The notes: a model not told the origin generated them from the letters alone. Positions 37,722-47,461 are shown, numbered from the stretch's first letter. The stretch is DNA of 64,000 nt from Bradyrhizobium sp. in8p8 (GCF_000426845.1 NZ_AUGD01000004.1:310001-374000), one strand, 5' to 3'. Made by a program: numbers and translations.

Positions 37722-38465
37722 GTGGACTTGAAGCTGGGCGCGGAGAGACGTTTGTCCAAAGCCATCACCATCGTCGTGCTGACCTGTTTCCTGGTTCTCG
37801 GCGCCGCCACAACCGCCATTCTCGGTCGCGACAGTGTTCCAAGCGTCAGCGCCGAGATGATCGCCCAGACGCCCCCGGCCAAGCCGCCTGCGACCAACCG
37901 CGCCGCCAAGGCCGATCGTCTGATTCCGACGCTTGCGCTGGCTTCGGCCGCGATTGAGCCGGTCCAGGTGGCCGCCGACAAGCTTTCGCAGGCGCCCGTG
38001 CTGGCCGAGCCGCTCCGCCAGGCCTTTGCGGCGGCTACGCCCTCCGATTTCCCGATGCCGAAGCGGAGCGCTCACGAAGCGCCCGCCGTGACGGAGGTTC
38101 CTGCCGTCGAAGTTCCGGCCAAGCCGAAGGCTGTCGCCAAGCCGCAGCCGCAGAAGTCCTATTCACTGCTGTCCGACGTGCAGATCGCGGGCATCAGGGA
38201 TCGCCTGAGACTGTCGTCGTCGCAGGAATATTACTGGCCTTCCGTCGAGACCGCGCTGCGCAACGTCGCCCGCAAGATCCAGGCGAACAAGTTGTCGAAT
38301 CCGAATGCGCCGCCCAGCGCGCAGATCGATCCGAATTGCGACGAGGTGCAGCAGTTGAAATCGGCCGCGATGCCGCTGCTGTTCCAGCTCCGTGACGACC
38401 AGAAGGAAGAAGTGCGCAAGCTCGCCCGCCTTATCGGGCTCGAGAAGGTCGCGCAGCAAATCTGA
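37722..38465 (+). CDS. Exported helical protein, unknown function (LTXXQ-like ending)
   Basis: The product has 247 residues from a GTG at 37722. An alternative TTG at 37752 has GGAGAG four bases upstream. A hydrophobic N-terminus (ITIVVLTCFLVLGAATTAI) is followed by a Pro/Ala/Lys-rich disordered stretch (about 45-145). The C-terminal 90 residues are helical (LRLSSSQEYYWPSVETALRN, then LRDDQKEEVRKLARLIGLEK), resembling the short helical hairpin of LTXXQ/Spy-like periplasmic proteins. That resemblance is tentative. Confidence 0.7.
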   Translation: MDLKLGAERRLSKAITIVVLTCFLVLGAATTAILGRDSVPSVSAEMIAQTPPAKPPATNRAAKADRLIPTLALASAAIEPVQVAADKLSQAPVLAEPLRQAFAAATPSDFPMPKRSAHEAPAVTEVPAVEVPAKPKAVAKPQPQKSYSLLSDVQIAGIRDRLRLSSSQEYYWPSVETALRNVARKIQANKLSNPNAPPSAQIDPNCDEVQQLKSAAMPLLFQLRDDQKEEVRKLARLIGLEKVAQQI

Positions 38466-38554
38466 TCCGTGCGGTTCCTCTTCGAGGAGCCGCAGCCCAT
38501 CAGGAACATCTGGCAATCCCCACGCGTTGCCCGCTCCAAAGAGGGAGTGGATGA

Positions 38555-39247
38555 ATGCGCGCCTCGACAGCCTATTTTGTCGGTGCCGGAACCATCGTCG
38601 CGGCCATCGCCATTGGTTTTGGCGGCGGTATCGTTGCCGGCAACATCATGAATCCGGTCGCGCCCAAGCAGGGCCCGGACACAAGCAAGATGGCGCAGCG
38701 TACGGAGGCTGCCGGCCCGCCGGCGGCACCGGATGCTCCCTCTGAGCGCGTGAACTATCTCACCGGCTCGCAAGCCTTCGGCGCGATGATTGCCACGCCG
38801 GCGCAGGCCGAAGCAAAACCCGAGCCCGCAAAGCCTGATACGCAATCTACCCAGGCGAATGACGGACCGCCGGCGGCGCAGCCCTCGCAAGCGGCCGCAG
38901 TCGAGCCGCCCAAGGCGGCGCCGCCATCGGCACCGCAGGCGGCAAGGCCTGCCGAGCAGCAGGCTTCGACCGAGCCGTCATCGTCGTCGTCGAATAATGC
39001 CTATGCCAGGGCAAGGGATTCCGATGTGAAGCGCGCGGCGAGCGAGCGGCGCCGAGCCGAGCGCCGGGAGCGCTGGACCGAGCGCCGACATTATCACGAG
39101 TCCCGCGAGCCGCGCGGCAGCCGCGGCCGCACCGATTGGGACGACGTGGCCCGCAACATCCGCGAAGATTCGGATGCGCGCGACTACGCCGACCGGCCGC
39201 GCAGCGGCTTTCCGCAGGTTCGGTTGTTCGGGCCCGACGACGATTAG
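38555..39247 (+). CDS. Membrane-anchored disordered protein, unknown function
   Basis: The product has 230 residues. GAGGGAG lies seven bases before the ATG. A single hydrophobic helix (YFVGAGTIVAAIAIGFGGGIV) anchors it. The rest is low-complexity: Pro/Ala/Glu (about 45-140), a Ser run, then a strongly basic Arg/Glu region (RRRAERRERWTERRHYH). No known domain. It follows the previous exported protein by 89 nt in the same direction. Confidence 0.68.
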   Translation: MRASTAYFVGAGTIVAAIAIGFGGGIVAGNIMNPVAPKQGPDTSKMAQRTEAAGPPAAPDAPSERVNYLTGSQAFGAMIATPAQAEAKPEPAKPDTQSTQANDGPPAAQPSQAAAVEPPKAAPPSAPQAARPAEQQASTEPSSSSSNNAYARARDSDVKRAASERRRAERRERWTERRHYHESREPRGSRGRTDWDDVARNIREDSDARDYADRPRSGFPQVRLFGPDDD

Positions 39248-39250
39248 CGC

Positions 39251-40831
39251 CTAGCCCAGGATCGCCGCGGCTGCGCATTCCGCAATCAGGATCGTCGGCG
39301 TCTGGATGTTGCCTGAGATCATGATCGGGATCACCGAGGCGTCGGCGATATGCAGGCCGTCGATGCCGCGCACCTGCAATCGCCTGGGATCGACGACGGC
39401 CAGATCATCGATGCCCATGCGGCAGGTCGAGGCAGCGTGATAGAGCGTCGTGCAATGGCCGCGGATGTAATCGGCAATCTCGCCATCGTTGATCGCTTCT
39501 GCACTCGGTGTGACCTCGCACTCGATCATCTTCCTGAGCGGCGACTGCGCGGCGATGCGACGGTTGATGCGTACGCCTTCGACCATGGTTGCGATATCGC
39601 TTCCGCTTGGGTCCGATGCGAAATAGCCGGGATCGATTGCGGGGTCTTCGATAGGGTCGGCCGAGCGCAGCGTGATCCGGCCGCGGCTCTTCGGCCGCTG
39701 CAAGGTCGCATGCAGGGTGATGCCCGGCTTGGACGAAGGAAAGCGGACATAGTCGCGGTGCGGGCTGATCGCGCCATAGAGCTGGAGATCGGGCTCGACA
39801 TCGGGGCGGCTGCGCACATGGGCGCCGGCGGCGACCCAGGGCGAGGTGCGCGGGCCGCTGCGGTGCGCCTGCCATTCCGCAAGGCTCGTCGCGAGACTCT
39901 CCTCGGTCCAGGCTCCGATGCCGATTCTCTCCTTCGTGTAGAAGGTGATGGGAATGTTGATGTGATCCTGGAGATCCCTGCCGACGCCGGGCAAATCATG
40001 CACGACCTCGACGCCGGTTAGCTTCAATTCGTCAGCCGGGCCAACCCCTGACAGCAGGAGTTGTTGCGCCGAGCCGATGGCGCCGGAGGCGAGCACGATC
40101 TCGCCGGCGGCGAATGCGCTCTTCGGCTGCCCATTATCGAGATATGCGACGCCGATCGCGCGGCCGCGCTCGATGATGATGCGCGTGACGTGTGCGCTGG
40201 TCTTGAGGACGAGATTGGGACGCGCCAGCGCCGGGCGCAGATAGGCCTTGCCGGTGCCGAAACGCTCGCCGCCCCTGATGACGAACTGGAAAAAGCCGGC
40301 GCCCTCCTGCGTGACGCCGTTGAAATCGGGATTGTGCGGGAGCCCCGCGGCCTGCGCTGCCTCCAGCCATTTCAATTCGTTGGGATCGACGAACGGTACG
40401 TCGGCGACGTGCAGCGGCCCGCGGGTGCCGTGGAGAGGATCGTCGCCGAAGCGGGCGTTGTTCTCGAAGGCGATGAACTTCGGCAGCACGTCCTTCCAGG
40501 CCCAGCCTGCGCAGCCCGCCTGCGCCCATCCGTCGTAGTCCGACGGCAGGCCACGGATATAGATCATCGCGTTCATCGCGCCGGAGCCGCCGACCATCTT
40601 GCCGCGCGGCCAGAAGATTCGACGTCCCCGGCAGCCTGCTTGCGGCTCCGTGTGAAAGCCCCAATCGACCGCGGTATTGAACATCGTCGGCCAATCGGAT
40701 GGAATGTCCGAGGCGGGCGGGGCGGCACGACCGGCCTCGAGCACCAGCACCTTCCGGCCCGGATCGGCCGACAACCGGTTGGCCAGCACACAGCCGGCCG
40801 AGCCGGCGCCCACGATGATCGTGTCGTACAT
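39251..40831 (-). CDS. GMC family FAD-dependent oxidoreductase (choline dehydrogenase-like)
   Basis: The product has 526 residues. The N-terminal dinucleotide fold YDTIIVGAGSAGCVLANRLS and second motif RGKMVGGSGAMNAMIYIRG are standard GMC signatures. The C-terminal active-site stretch reads LYHAASTCRMG, with Ser where Gly is usual (HAAGTCRMG), and SGNIQTPTILIAECA near the end, with Asn for the second catalytic base. It oxidises an alcohol using FAD. The ATG at 40831 starts right at the FAD fold; 40855 is possible. Although BetA-like, no glycine betaine gene is nearby. Confidence 0.9.
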   Translation of the reverse strand: MYDTIIVGAGSAGCVLANRLSADPGRKVLVLEAGRAAPPASDIPSDWPTMFNTAVDWGFHTEPQAGCRGRRIFWPRGKMVGGSGAMNAMIYIRGLPSDYDGWAQAGCAGWAWKDVLPKFIAFENNARFGDDPLHGTRGPLHVADVPFVDPNELKWLEAAQAAGLPHNPDFNGVTQEGAGFFQFVIRGGERFGTGKAYLRPALARPNLVLKTSAHVTRIIIERGRAIGVAYLDNGQPKSAFAAGEIVLASGAIGSAQQLLLSGVGPADELKLTGVEVVHDLPGVGRDLQDHINIPITFYTKERIGIGAWTEESLATSLAEWQAHRSGPRTSPWVAAGAHVRSRPDVEPDLQLYGAISPHRDYVRFPSSKPGITLHATLQRPKSRGRITLRSADPIEDPAIDPGYFASDPSGSDIATMVEGVRINRRIAAQSPLRKMIECEVTPSAEAINDGEIADYIRGHCTTLYHAASTCRMGIDDLAVVDPRRLQVRGIDGLHIADASVIPIMISGNIQTPTILIAECAAAAILG

Positions 40832-40920
40832 TTGAAGAGCACTCCGCCCAGACATTGATGCCGCGGGCGCCTGCAAGATTCGTGCTTCAGGGGAGAGGAT
40901 GCGCCGTCATTGCGCCGGTG

Positions 40921-42477
40921 TCACGTCATGCCCGCGCGCCGCAGGCCCTCGAGATAATGCGTGCGGTCCTCATCCCGCAGCATCGGCAACTCGCGCGTGA
41001 TCCACTCAAGCGAGACCTCGGGCTGGGCGCGCCGCAGGTTTTCCAGGGCGGAAGCGGCGAGCGCGGGATCGCCGAGCATGCCGGCGGCCGCCGTCAGCAC
41101 GCGGTGCGCGCCGACGAAATCTGCGCGCTGGCGCAGCGATTCCCGCGCCATCTGTGCGGCTCCCTCGTAGTCGCGGCCGACGAACCGGGCATAGGCCGCA
41201 ACGCCGCAATAGATCGCCGCAAGCGGGTCGCGCGGGCTCAGCCGCAGCGCGCGGCGCGCGGCCGCATCGCCGTCCTGCCATCGGCCGGCGTAGCACAGCG
41301 TCACGCCGTGGAAGGCATGCGCCATTGCGAAGTTCGGATTGAGCCTCAAGGCCAACTCGAATTCTGCCAGCGCGTCGTCAAAGCGGCGGCGGAACAGATA
41401 GGTGTAAGCGAGGCCGTGATGGGCCCAGGCATCCTCGCGATCGGCCTCCACCGCCGCGAGCGCCGCGCGTTCGGCGACCGGGATGGTCGCCGCCATGTCG
41501 GCCCAGCCCATATGCGCGCCGAACATATGGCTGGTCGCGAGCAGGCCCAGCGCCTTGCCATAGGCGGGGTCGATCGCGACGGCCTGTTCCAGCAGTCGTT
41601 GCGCGGCGGCGTTGCCCTCGCGGGTGCTGCGCCAATAATGCGAGAGCGCCCGCATCACGAGGTCCCATGCATCCAGGCTGCCCGGCGGCTTCTGCTGGGC
41701 TCGGAAACTTTCGGCTGCGTAGAGCTGCGGCTCGATGGCAGCGACGATCGCCTCGGTGATCTCGTCCTGCACGGCGAAGATGTCGGCGAGCTCGCGATCG
41801 TAGCGTTCGGCCCAGAGATGGCTGCCGGTCGAGACGTCGTTGAGCTGGGCCGAAATGCGCACCCGCTCGCCGCTCCGCCGCACGCTGCCTTCGACCACGT
41901 AGCGAACGCCGAGCTCCCGCGCGACCTCCTGGATGTGCACGGCGCGGCCCTTGTAGACGAAGGAGGAGTTGCGCGCGACCACGAAGAACCATCGCAGCTT
42001 CGACAGCGCGGTGATGATGTCCTCGCTGATGCCGTCCGAGAAATAATCCTGCCCGGCCTCGCCGCTCATATTGGTGAATGGCAGCACGGCGATCGCGGGC
42101 CGCTCCGGCAGCGCGAAGGCTGCCTGGGGCTGGGCGATACGGACCGGTTCCGGCGCGACGGCGGCGGATTGTGTCTGGACGTCCCCGACGAAGCGAAAAC
42201 CCTTGCGCGTGATGGTGCGGATCAGCGTCTGGCTCGCGCCATCATCGCCGATCGCCTTGCGCGCCGCGTTGATCCGGCTGGTCAGGGTGGATTCGGAGAC
42301 GCTGCGCCCGTGCCAGATCTTGTCGATCAGTTCGTCCTTGCTGACGACCCGGTCGCGGTTCTGCATGAGGTGAACGACCAGGTCGAAAACCTGAGGCTCC
42401 ACGGCAATGGGAACCTGCTCGCGGCTCAGCTCGCGCCGGTCAGTGTCGAGAAGGTGGTCCCGGAACAGAAACTGCAC
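40921..42477 (-). CDS. Winged-helix regulator with TolB-like and TPR domains
   Basis: The product has 518 residues from a GTG. An OmpR-type winged helix fills residues 1-100 (RVVSKDELIDKIWHGRSVSE, TIRTITRKGFRFVGDV). Next comes a TolB-N/FlgO-like domain (RPAIAVLPFTNMSGEAGQDYF to GRYVVEGSVR-like, about 125-265). The C-terminal half consists of TPR motifs (ALAEFELALRLNPNFAMAHA). This fusion is a large family of soluble regulators, often controlling adjacent metabolic genes. It is divergent from the lyase gene, and three direct repeats lie just upstream of its start. Confidence 0.9.
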   Translation of the reverse strand: MQFLFRDHLLDTDRRELSREQVPIAVEPQVFDLVVHLMQNRDRVVSKDELIDKIWHGRSVSESTLTSRINAARKAIGDDGASQTLIRTITRKGFRFVGDVQTQSAAVAPEPVRIAQPQAAFALPERPAIAVLPFTNMSGEAGQDYFSDGISEDIITALSKLRWFFVVARNSSFVYKGRAVHIQEVARELGVRYVVEGSVRRSGERVRISAQLNDVSTGSHLWAERYDRELADIFAVQDEITEAIVAAIEPQLYAAESFRAQQKPPGSLDAWDLVMRALSHYWRSTREGNAAAQRLLEQAVAIDPAYGKALGLLATSHMFGAHMGWADMAATIPVAERAALAAVEADREDAWAHHGLAYTYLFRRRFDDALAEFELALRLNPNFAMAHAFHGVTLCYAGRWQDGDAAARRALRLSPRDPLAAIYCGVAAYARFVGRDYEGAAQMARESLRQRADFVGAHRVLTAAAGMLGDPALAASALENLRRAQPEVSLEWITRELPMLRDEDRTHYLEGLRRAGMT

Positions 42478-42844
42478 GTCGAAAACTCAGGCCTCATTGC
42501 GAAATAACGCGAATAACGCGAATAAAATGACAAAAGGAAATTTGGGTCGAAAATCGTGTGTCTGCCGAAGAGGCCCCTTGGTTCATCGAGATTGCGTGAT
42601 GGCTGCCATGCCGTTTTCTGAGGGGAATACAACCGAAGCTCGAATGTTGCGCTCCGGGGCCGATGGCCGCGGTCCGTCCTGAAGGGGCGATGCGCAGTAC
42701 AGGCCTCGGAGTCACCGAGAAAAAGGCTTGCGAGAACCATCGGACGGCACCGAACGTGTGATGAACCCTGAATGTCGGATTGCTCTGCCGAGCAACCTGC
42801 GTAAGCTGCCGCACACACAAGACTTCAACCACGAAGAAACGCCC
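42478..42844. other. Divergent promoter region, 367 nt
   Basis: It separates the winged-helix regulator (minus) from the lyase (plus). Three GCGAATAAC-type direct repeats lie at 42499-42526. The rest contains no gene I can support. Confidence 0.6.
42499..42526. promoter_or_regulatory. Three 9-bp direct repeats, possible operator
   Basis: GCGAAATAAC, GCGAATAAC and GCGAATAAA follow each other without spacers, 22-49 nt before the regulator start codon. OmpR-type winged helices commonly bind direct repeats, so autoregulation is a reasonable inference. The AT-rich units stand out in GC-rich DNA. Confidence 0.5.
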
Positions 42845-44206
42845 ATGCCAGCTTTCCCCGCCTCCACCACCGTGCTCGACTCCATGCTGTTTCGCGACGC
42901 CTTCGGCACGCCAGAGATGCGCGAGGTGTTCTCCGACGTCGCGACGGTCGCGCGCTATGCCGAAGTCGAGGTGGCGCTGGCGAGGGCGGAAGCGAGATGC
43001 GGCGTGATCCCACAGGAGGCGGCGGCAGCGATCGCGGCGCGGACCGACGTCGCCGCGTTCGATTTCGACCTGCTCAGGCAGGAGACCGATATCGTCGGCT
43101 ATCCGATCCTTCCTTTGGTGCATCAGATGGTGAAGCAATGCGGCGAGGCCGGCCGCTACGTGCATTGGGGTGCCACCACGCAGGACATCATGGACACCGC
43201 CGTGGTGCTGCAGTTGCGCGCCGGGCTCGAGATCGTCGAACGCGACATCGGCGAGCTGCGCAGAATTCTCGCCGATCTGTCGAAGTGCCATCGCGACACG
43301 GCGATGGCAGGCCGAACCCATCTCCAGCAGGCGCTGCCGGTGACCTTCGGCTACAAGACCGCGATCTGGCTCGCGATGTTCGATCGCCACGCCGAGCGGC
43401 TGGCGCAGCTCAAGCCGCGCGTCCTGGTCGGTCAGTTCGCCGGCGCCGCCGGCACGCTGGCCTCGCTCGGCGACAAGGGCTTTGAGGTGCAGGAGGCGCT
43501 CTGCGCCGAGCTGAAGCTCGGCGTTCCCGCCTCGACCTGGCACGTCGCGCGCGACGGCTTTGCCGAGGCCGTGAACTTCCTCGCGCTGGTCACCGGCTCT
43601 CTCGGCAAGATCGCGCTCGACATCATGATCATGGCCTCGACCGAGTTCGCCGAGGTCTACGAGCCTTTCGTCAAGGGGCGCGGCGCCTCCTCGACCATGC
43701 CGCAGAAGCGCAACCCGATTTCGTCGGAACTGATGCTCGCGGCTTCCAAAGCGGTGCGCCAGCATGCCGGCCTGATGCTCGACGCCATGGTGCAGGATTT
43801 CGAGCGTGCCACAGGGCCGTGGCACGCCGAATGGATGGCGATCCCTGAAAGTTTCGTGCTGACCGCTGGCGCGCTGCACCAGGCGAAGTTTGCGCTCGCC
43901 GGTCTGATCGTGGACGAAGCGAAGATGAACGACAATCTCGCCATCAGCCGCGGCCTGATCGTGGCCGAAGCGGTCATGATGGGGCTCGCGCCGCAAATCG
44001 GCCGGCAGGAGGCGCATGACGTGGTCTATGACGCCTGCCGTCAGGCCAACGAGAAGGGAATGAGCCTTGCCGATGCGCTGTCAGCAGATTCGCGCATCTC
44101 AAGCCGCATCAATCGCGCCACAATCGAGGCGCTGACTTCACCGAAAAATTACCTCGGCCTCGCGCCTGCCATGGTCGATCGGGTGCTGAAATCGGCAACG
44201 CGTTGA
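42845..44206 (+). CDS. Fumarase/aspartase-superfamily lyase (PcaB/PurB-like)
   Basis: The product has 453 residues. Superfamily signature SSTMPQKRNPISSE, with GATTQDIMDTAVVLQL and MAGRTHLQQALPVTFG, plus the catalytic Ser loop. It matches 3-carboxy-cis,cis-muconate cycloisomerase (PcaB) and adenylosuccinate lyase relatives better than fumarase. A catabolic role is more likely than purine synthesis because it lies beside a dedicated regulator and no pur or pca gene is close. It forms or breaks a C-N or C-O bond with fumarate-like products; substrate unknown. Confidence 0.85.
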   Translation: MPAFPASTTVLDSMLFRDAFGTPEMREVFSDVATVARYAEVEVALARAEARCGVIPQEAAAAIAARTDVAAFDFDLLRQETDIVGYPILPLVHQMVKQCGEAGRYVHWGATTQDIMDTAVVLQLRAGLEIVERDIGELRRILADLSKCHRDTAMAGRTHLQQALPVTFGYKTAIWLAMFDRHAERLAQLKPRVLVGQFAGAAGTLASLGDKGFEVQEALCAELKLGVPASTWHVARDGFAEAVNFLALVTGSLGKIALDIMIMASTEFAEVYEPFVKGRGASSTMPQKRNPISSELMLAASKAVRQHAGLMLDAMVQDFERATGPWHAEWMAIPESFVLTAGALHQAKFALAGLIVDEAKMNDNLAISRGLIVAEAVMMGLAPQIGRQEAHDVVYDACRQANEKGMSLADALSADSRISSRINRATIEALTSPKNYLGLAPAMVDRVLKSATR

Positions 44207-44317
44207 AAACCAAATGCGTGAAACCGCGTATCTTTCATGTGCCGCATGGCGCTCGCATACTTGTGTCTGGCGGTGCTAGACTTAGATTGACTGAGAGAGT
44301 TCGGCAGAGGGTCCGGC

Positions 44318-45574
44318 ATGACTGATCAACGCAATACCTCCACTCCCATCGATCCCGTGAAGCTCGACCGTCTGGCCGAGGTGGCGGTGAAGGTGGGCCT
44401 GGGCTTGCGGCCGGGACAGGATCTGCTTCTGACGGCGCCCGCGGTCGCGCTGCCGCTGGTGCGACGGATCGCCGTGCATGCCTACAAGGCCGGCGCAGGT
44501 CTCGTGACGCCGATCCTGTCGGACGAGGAGATGACGCTGGCGCGCTATCGTCACGGCCACGACGACAGTTTCGATCGTGCCGCCGGCTGGCTTTATGAGG
44601 GCATGGCCAAGGCATTCTCCGAGAACACCGCGCGGCTCGCGATCGTCGGCGACAACCCCATGCTGCTGTCGGGCGAGGATCCGTCCAAAGTGGCGCGCGC
44701 CAGCAAGGCAAATTCGATGGCCTATCAGCCCGCGCTGGAGAAGATCGTCAATTTCGACACCAACTGGAACATCATCGCCTATCCAAGCCCGTCCTGGGCG
44801 AGGTTGGTATTCCCTGATGATCCTGAGGACGTGGCGGTCGGCAAGCTTGCGGATGCGATTTTCGCAGCGTCCCGTGTCGATCACGAGGACGCGATGGGCA
44901 ATTGGGCGAGCCACAATGCGGTGCTGCGCGAGCGCACCAATTGGCTCAACGGCCAGCGCTTCCGCGCGCTGCAATATTCGGGTCCCGGCACCGACCTCAC
45001 CATCGGACTTGCCGACGGTCACGAATGGGAAGGCGGTGCCTCGCTCTCCAAGAACGGCATCAGCTGCAACGCCAATATCCCGACCGAAGAGGTCTTCACC
45101 ACGCCGCATTGCCGCCGCGTCTACGGCCATGTCGTGAGCTCGAAGCCGCTGTCCTACCAGGGCACGCTGATCGACAACATCGCCGTGCGCTTCGAGGACG
45201 GCAAGATCGTCGACGCAAAGGCCTCGCGCGGCGCGGAGGTGCTGAACAAGGTGCTCGACACCGACGAGGGCGCGCGGCGCCTCGGCGAAGTGGCGCTGGT
45301 GCCGCATTCCTCGCCGATCTCGCAGAGCGGATTGTTGTTCTACAATACGCTGTTCGACGAGAACGCAGCCTCGCACATCGCGCTCGGCCAGTGCTATTCG
45401 AAATGCTTCGTCAACGGCGCGCAGCTCACGCCGCAGCAGATCGCCGCGCAAGGCGGCAACCAGAGCCTGATCCATATCGATTGGATGATCGGATCGGCCG
45501 AGACCGACATCGACGGCATTTTGGCCGACGGCAGCAAGGTCCCGGTTTTCCGCAAGGGCGAGTGGGCGAAGTAG
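44318..45574 (+). CDS. M29-family aminopeptidase
   Basis: The product has 418 residues, the usual length. It has the AmpS/aminopeptidase T layout with the two-metal site: NIPTEEVFTTPH, RLGEVALVPHSSPI, NAASHIALGQCY and SLIHIDWMIGSAETD. The Glu, His and Asp ligands are in those segments. It removes N-terminal residues from peptides in the cytoplasm with cobalt or zinc. It follows the lyase by 111 nt. Confidence 0.93.
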   Translation: MTDQRNTSTPIDPVKLDRLAEVAVKVGLGLRPGQDLLLTAPAVALPLVRRIAVHAYKAGAGLVTPILSDEEMTLARYRHGHDDSFDRAAGWLYEGMAKAFSENTARLAIVGDNPMLLSGEDPSKVARASKANSMAYQPALEKIVNFDTNWNIIAYPSPSWARLVFPDDPEDVAVGKLADAIFAASRVDHEDAMGNWASHNAVLRERTNWLNGQRFRALQYSGPGTDLTIGLADGHEWEGGASLSKNGISCNANIPTEEVFTTPHCRRVYGHVVSSKPLSYQGTLIDNIAVRFEDGKIVDAKASRGAEVLNKVLDTDEGARRLGEVALVPHSSPISQSGLLFYNTLFDENAASHIALGQCYSKCFVNGAQLTPQQIAAQGGNQSLIHIDWMIGSAETDIDGILADGSKVPVFRKGEWAK

Positions 45575-45874
45575 CCGGCGTACCTCTCTTCAGGGCGGGG
45601 TGGGTGCGGCGGCAGATCCGTGCGCTCATTCCTTGCGTGCGCAATGGTATATGGGCGCCGGCGCCTTCGCGCGTTTTGTCGCACCCGGGAAAGGACCGCG
45701 GCATGTGCGCGGATTTGCAAGGGAATTGCGACGTTAACCGTTTGCACTTGTCGCTTCCGGCTGATTCTCGAAATGGCTGTAAGAAAGAATTAAAAACGGG
45801 CTACTAGCGTCCGAACATCTTTCGAAACACTCCCGGCCGGGATCGGCCGCAAATATCATTTCCCGAGGAAGCAA
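45575..45874. other. Intergenic region of 300 nt
   Basis: The stretch from the aminopeptidase stop to the cupin start has an AT-rich tail before the cupin (AAGAAAGAATTAAAAACGGG). No clear promoter pair, terminator or gene is seen. Confidence 0.5.
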
Positions 45875-46324
45875 ATGGCATTGATTGAAGTCGGTAGTTG
45901 CAATGTTGACCTCGAACTGCGGCCGATCGAGCCGTCCTGGGTCATCGAGGGCAATCCGGTCTCCCGCTCGCGCGTCCTGTCGACCAGCGCCGACGGCACC
46001 GCCCAGACCATCATCTGGCAATGCACCGAAGGGCGCTTCAACTGGTACTACGACATCGACGAGACGATCATGATCATGGAAGGATCGATCGTGCTCGAAA
46101 GCGACGGCATGCCGCCCAAGCGCTATGGTCCCGGCGACGTCATCTTCTTCCGCGACGGGGCGCACGCCAAATGGCATGTCGAAGGCCACGTCAAGAAGAT
46201 CGCGTTCTGCCGCAAGACCAATCCCGTGATGATCGGCTTCCTGATCCGCGTCGTCAACAAGCTCAAGAAAATGTTCGCCTCCAGCGGTGAGCGCCGTCCG
46301 GCCTCGCTGATGGGCGCCGGCTAG
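45875..46324 (+). CDS. Cupin-domain protein (DUF861-like)
   Basis: The product has 149 residues; GAGGAA lies five bases upstream. The RmlC-type cupin core reads NWYYDIDETIMIMEGSIVLE and RYGPGDVIFFRDGAHAKWHV, with G-D-V-I-F-F as the second motif. It resembles the (S)-ureidoglycine aminohydrolase-like/DUF861 cupins. A C-terminal hydrophobic-basic segment (VMIGFLIRVVNKLKKMF) is unusual and might be membrane-associating. Ligand unknown. Confidence 0.85.
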   Translation: MALIEVGSCNVDLELRPIEPSWVIEGNPVSRSRVLSTSADGTAQTIIWQCTEGRFNWYYDIDETIMIMEGSIVLESDGMPPKRYGPGDVIFFRDGAHAKWHVEGHVKKIAFCRKTNPVMIGFLIRVVNKLKKMFASSGERRPASLMGAG

Positions 46325-46365
46325 AATTCCGACGATCAAGTTTCAAGAACGCTTCCCAGCGGCCA

Positions 46366-46411
46366 CGACGAAGAGGGGTCGGGATCAGCATCCCGGCCCC
46401 TCTTGTCGTCA
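46366..46411. terminator. Long hairpin between convergent genes
   Basis: GACGAAGAGGGGTCGGGAT and its near-perfect inverse (ATCCCGGCCCCTCTTGTCGTC, one bulge) flank a CAGC loop. It ends within the amidohydrolase stop codon. Probably a terminator for the cupin transcript and, in part, the converging amidohydrolase. Confidence 0.7.
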
Positions 46412-47461
46412 TGACGGCAGCTCGAGCCGGTAGAAGTCGGCCGCGGTTTGCGAGAACAGCGCCGTCTTCTCTGCCTCGCTCAAGGACGATGCGATGCGCT
46501 TGAACGCATTGAAGATCACCTGGTAGCTGCACTGGCCCTTGTCCGGCGGGAAGTTGCTCTCGAACATCGCCCGCTTCACGCCGAATGCCTCGATGCAGGT
46601 CTCGATATAGGGACGCCACGCCGCGGCGAGGTCCTCGGATGACGGCGGCCTCTCGCGCAGATGGAAGTCGTAGCCGAGCAGGCACATTGCGAGGCCGCCG
46701 AGCTTCACCACCACGTTCCCGCATGTCGCGATCTCGCGGATCGAGGCGCGCCATTGCGCGAACACCTCCTCGCGCCGGCCCGCGAAGCGACCGATGCCGG
46801 CCGGGCCGCCGCAATGGTCGAGCACGACCCTGGTGTCGGGGAAAGCGCGCGCCAGCTCGGTCAGCTCGCCGATCTGCGGATGGAATAGCCAGGCATCGAA
46901 GCTGAGGTTCAGGGGGGCGAGACAGGAGAAGCCTTCGCGGAAGGTCCTGTCCCGCAGCAGTCCCTTCGGCCTGTTCGCGTACATCCCCGCCACCACAGGG
47001 TCTTCGTCCCAGGCCGAGGAATGCCTGATACCGCGGAAGCGGCCGTTGCCCGCCGCGATCTCGGCTTCGAGCACCGGCTTTACCGAATCGCCGAGCAGAA
47101 GATTGGCGTGGCTGACGATGCCGGCGCAGATCGCAGCGTTGCCGTAAGCTCCGCTGGCGCTCATTGCTGCGACGCCGTTGGCGAACTCGACCTCGCCGAC
47201 GGGCCGGAACGCTTCGGGGCCGTGCGCACGGTACATCGACCGGCAATCGACATAGACGGTGGCAACGACGTTGTGGCCGGATGCGATGTCGGCCGCCATT
47301 TCCTCGATCAGGTAGCGATGGCCGCGATTCCAGAGATGGTGGTGGGGATCGACGATCGGTCGCAAGGGATCGATGATCTCCTCGCGATGCAACGCGAGCC
47401 AGTCCTCGCGCGGCTCGACGAAGAGCCCGCTGGTGTTGCTAGGCAGACCGCTTGCGGCCAT
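46409..47461 (-). CDS. Amidohydrolase family protein (TIM-barrel metal-dependent hydrolase)
   Basis: The product has 350 residues. AAGGGAG lies before the ATG at 47461. The metal-binding His pair is in IVDPHHHLW, with later ligands in RVVLDHCGGPAGIG and FESNFPPDKGQCSY. This is the amidohydrolase-2 family, which includes lactonases and decarboxylases (for example LigI-like). Substrate cannot be predicted. It is convergent with the cupin gene across a hairpin. Confidence 0.9.
   Translation of the reverse strand: MAASGLPSNTSGLFVEPREDWLALHREEIIDPLRPIVDPHHHLWNRGHRYLIEEMAADIASGHNVVATVYVDCRSMYRAHGPEAFRPVGEVEFANGVAAMSASGAYGNAAICAGIVSHANLLLGDSVKPVLEAEIAAGNGRFRGIRHSSAWDEDPVVAGMYANRPKGLLRDRTFREGFSCLAPLNLSFDAWLFHPQIGELTELARAFPDTRVVLDHCGGPAGIGRFAGRREEVFAQWRASIREIATCGNVVVKLGGLAMCLLGYDFHLRERPPSSEDLAAAWRPYIETCIEAFGVKRAMFESNFPPDKGQCSYQVIFNAFKRIASSLSEAEKTALFSQTAADFYRLELPS

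Noticed and set aside
42407..42682. 91-codon plus-strand open frame across the regulator start
   Set aside because: It overlaps the winged-helix regulator in antisense and the repeat region; no ribosome site or recognisable product.
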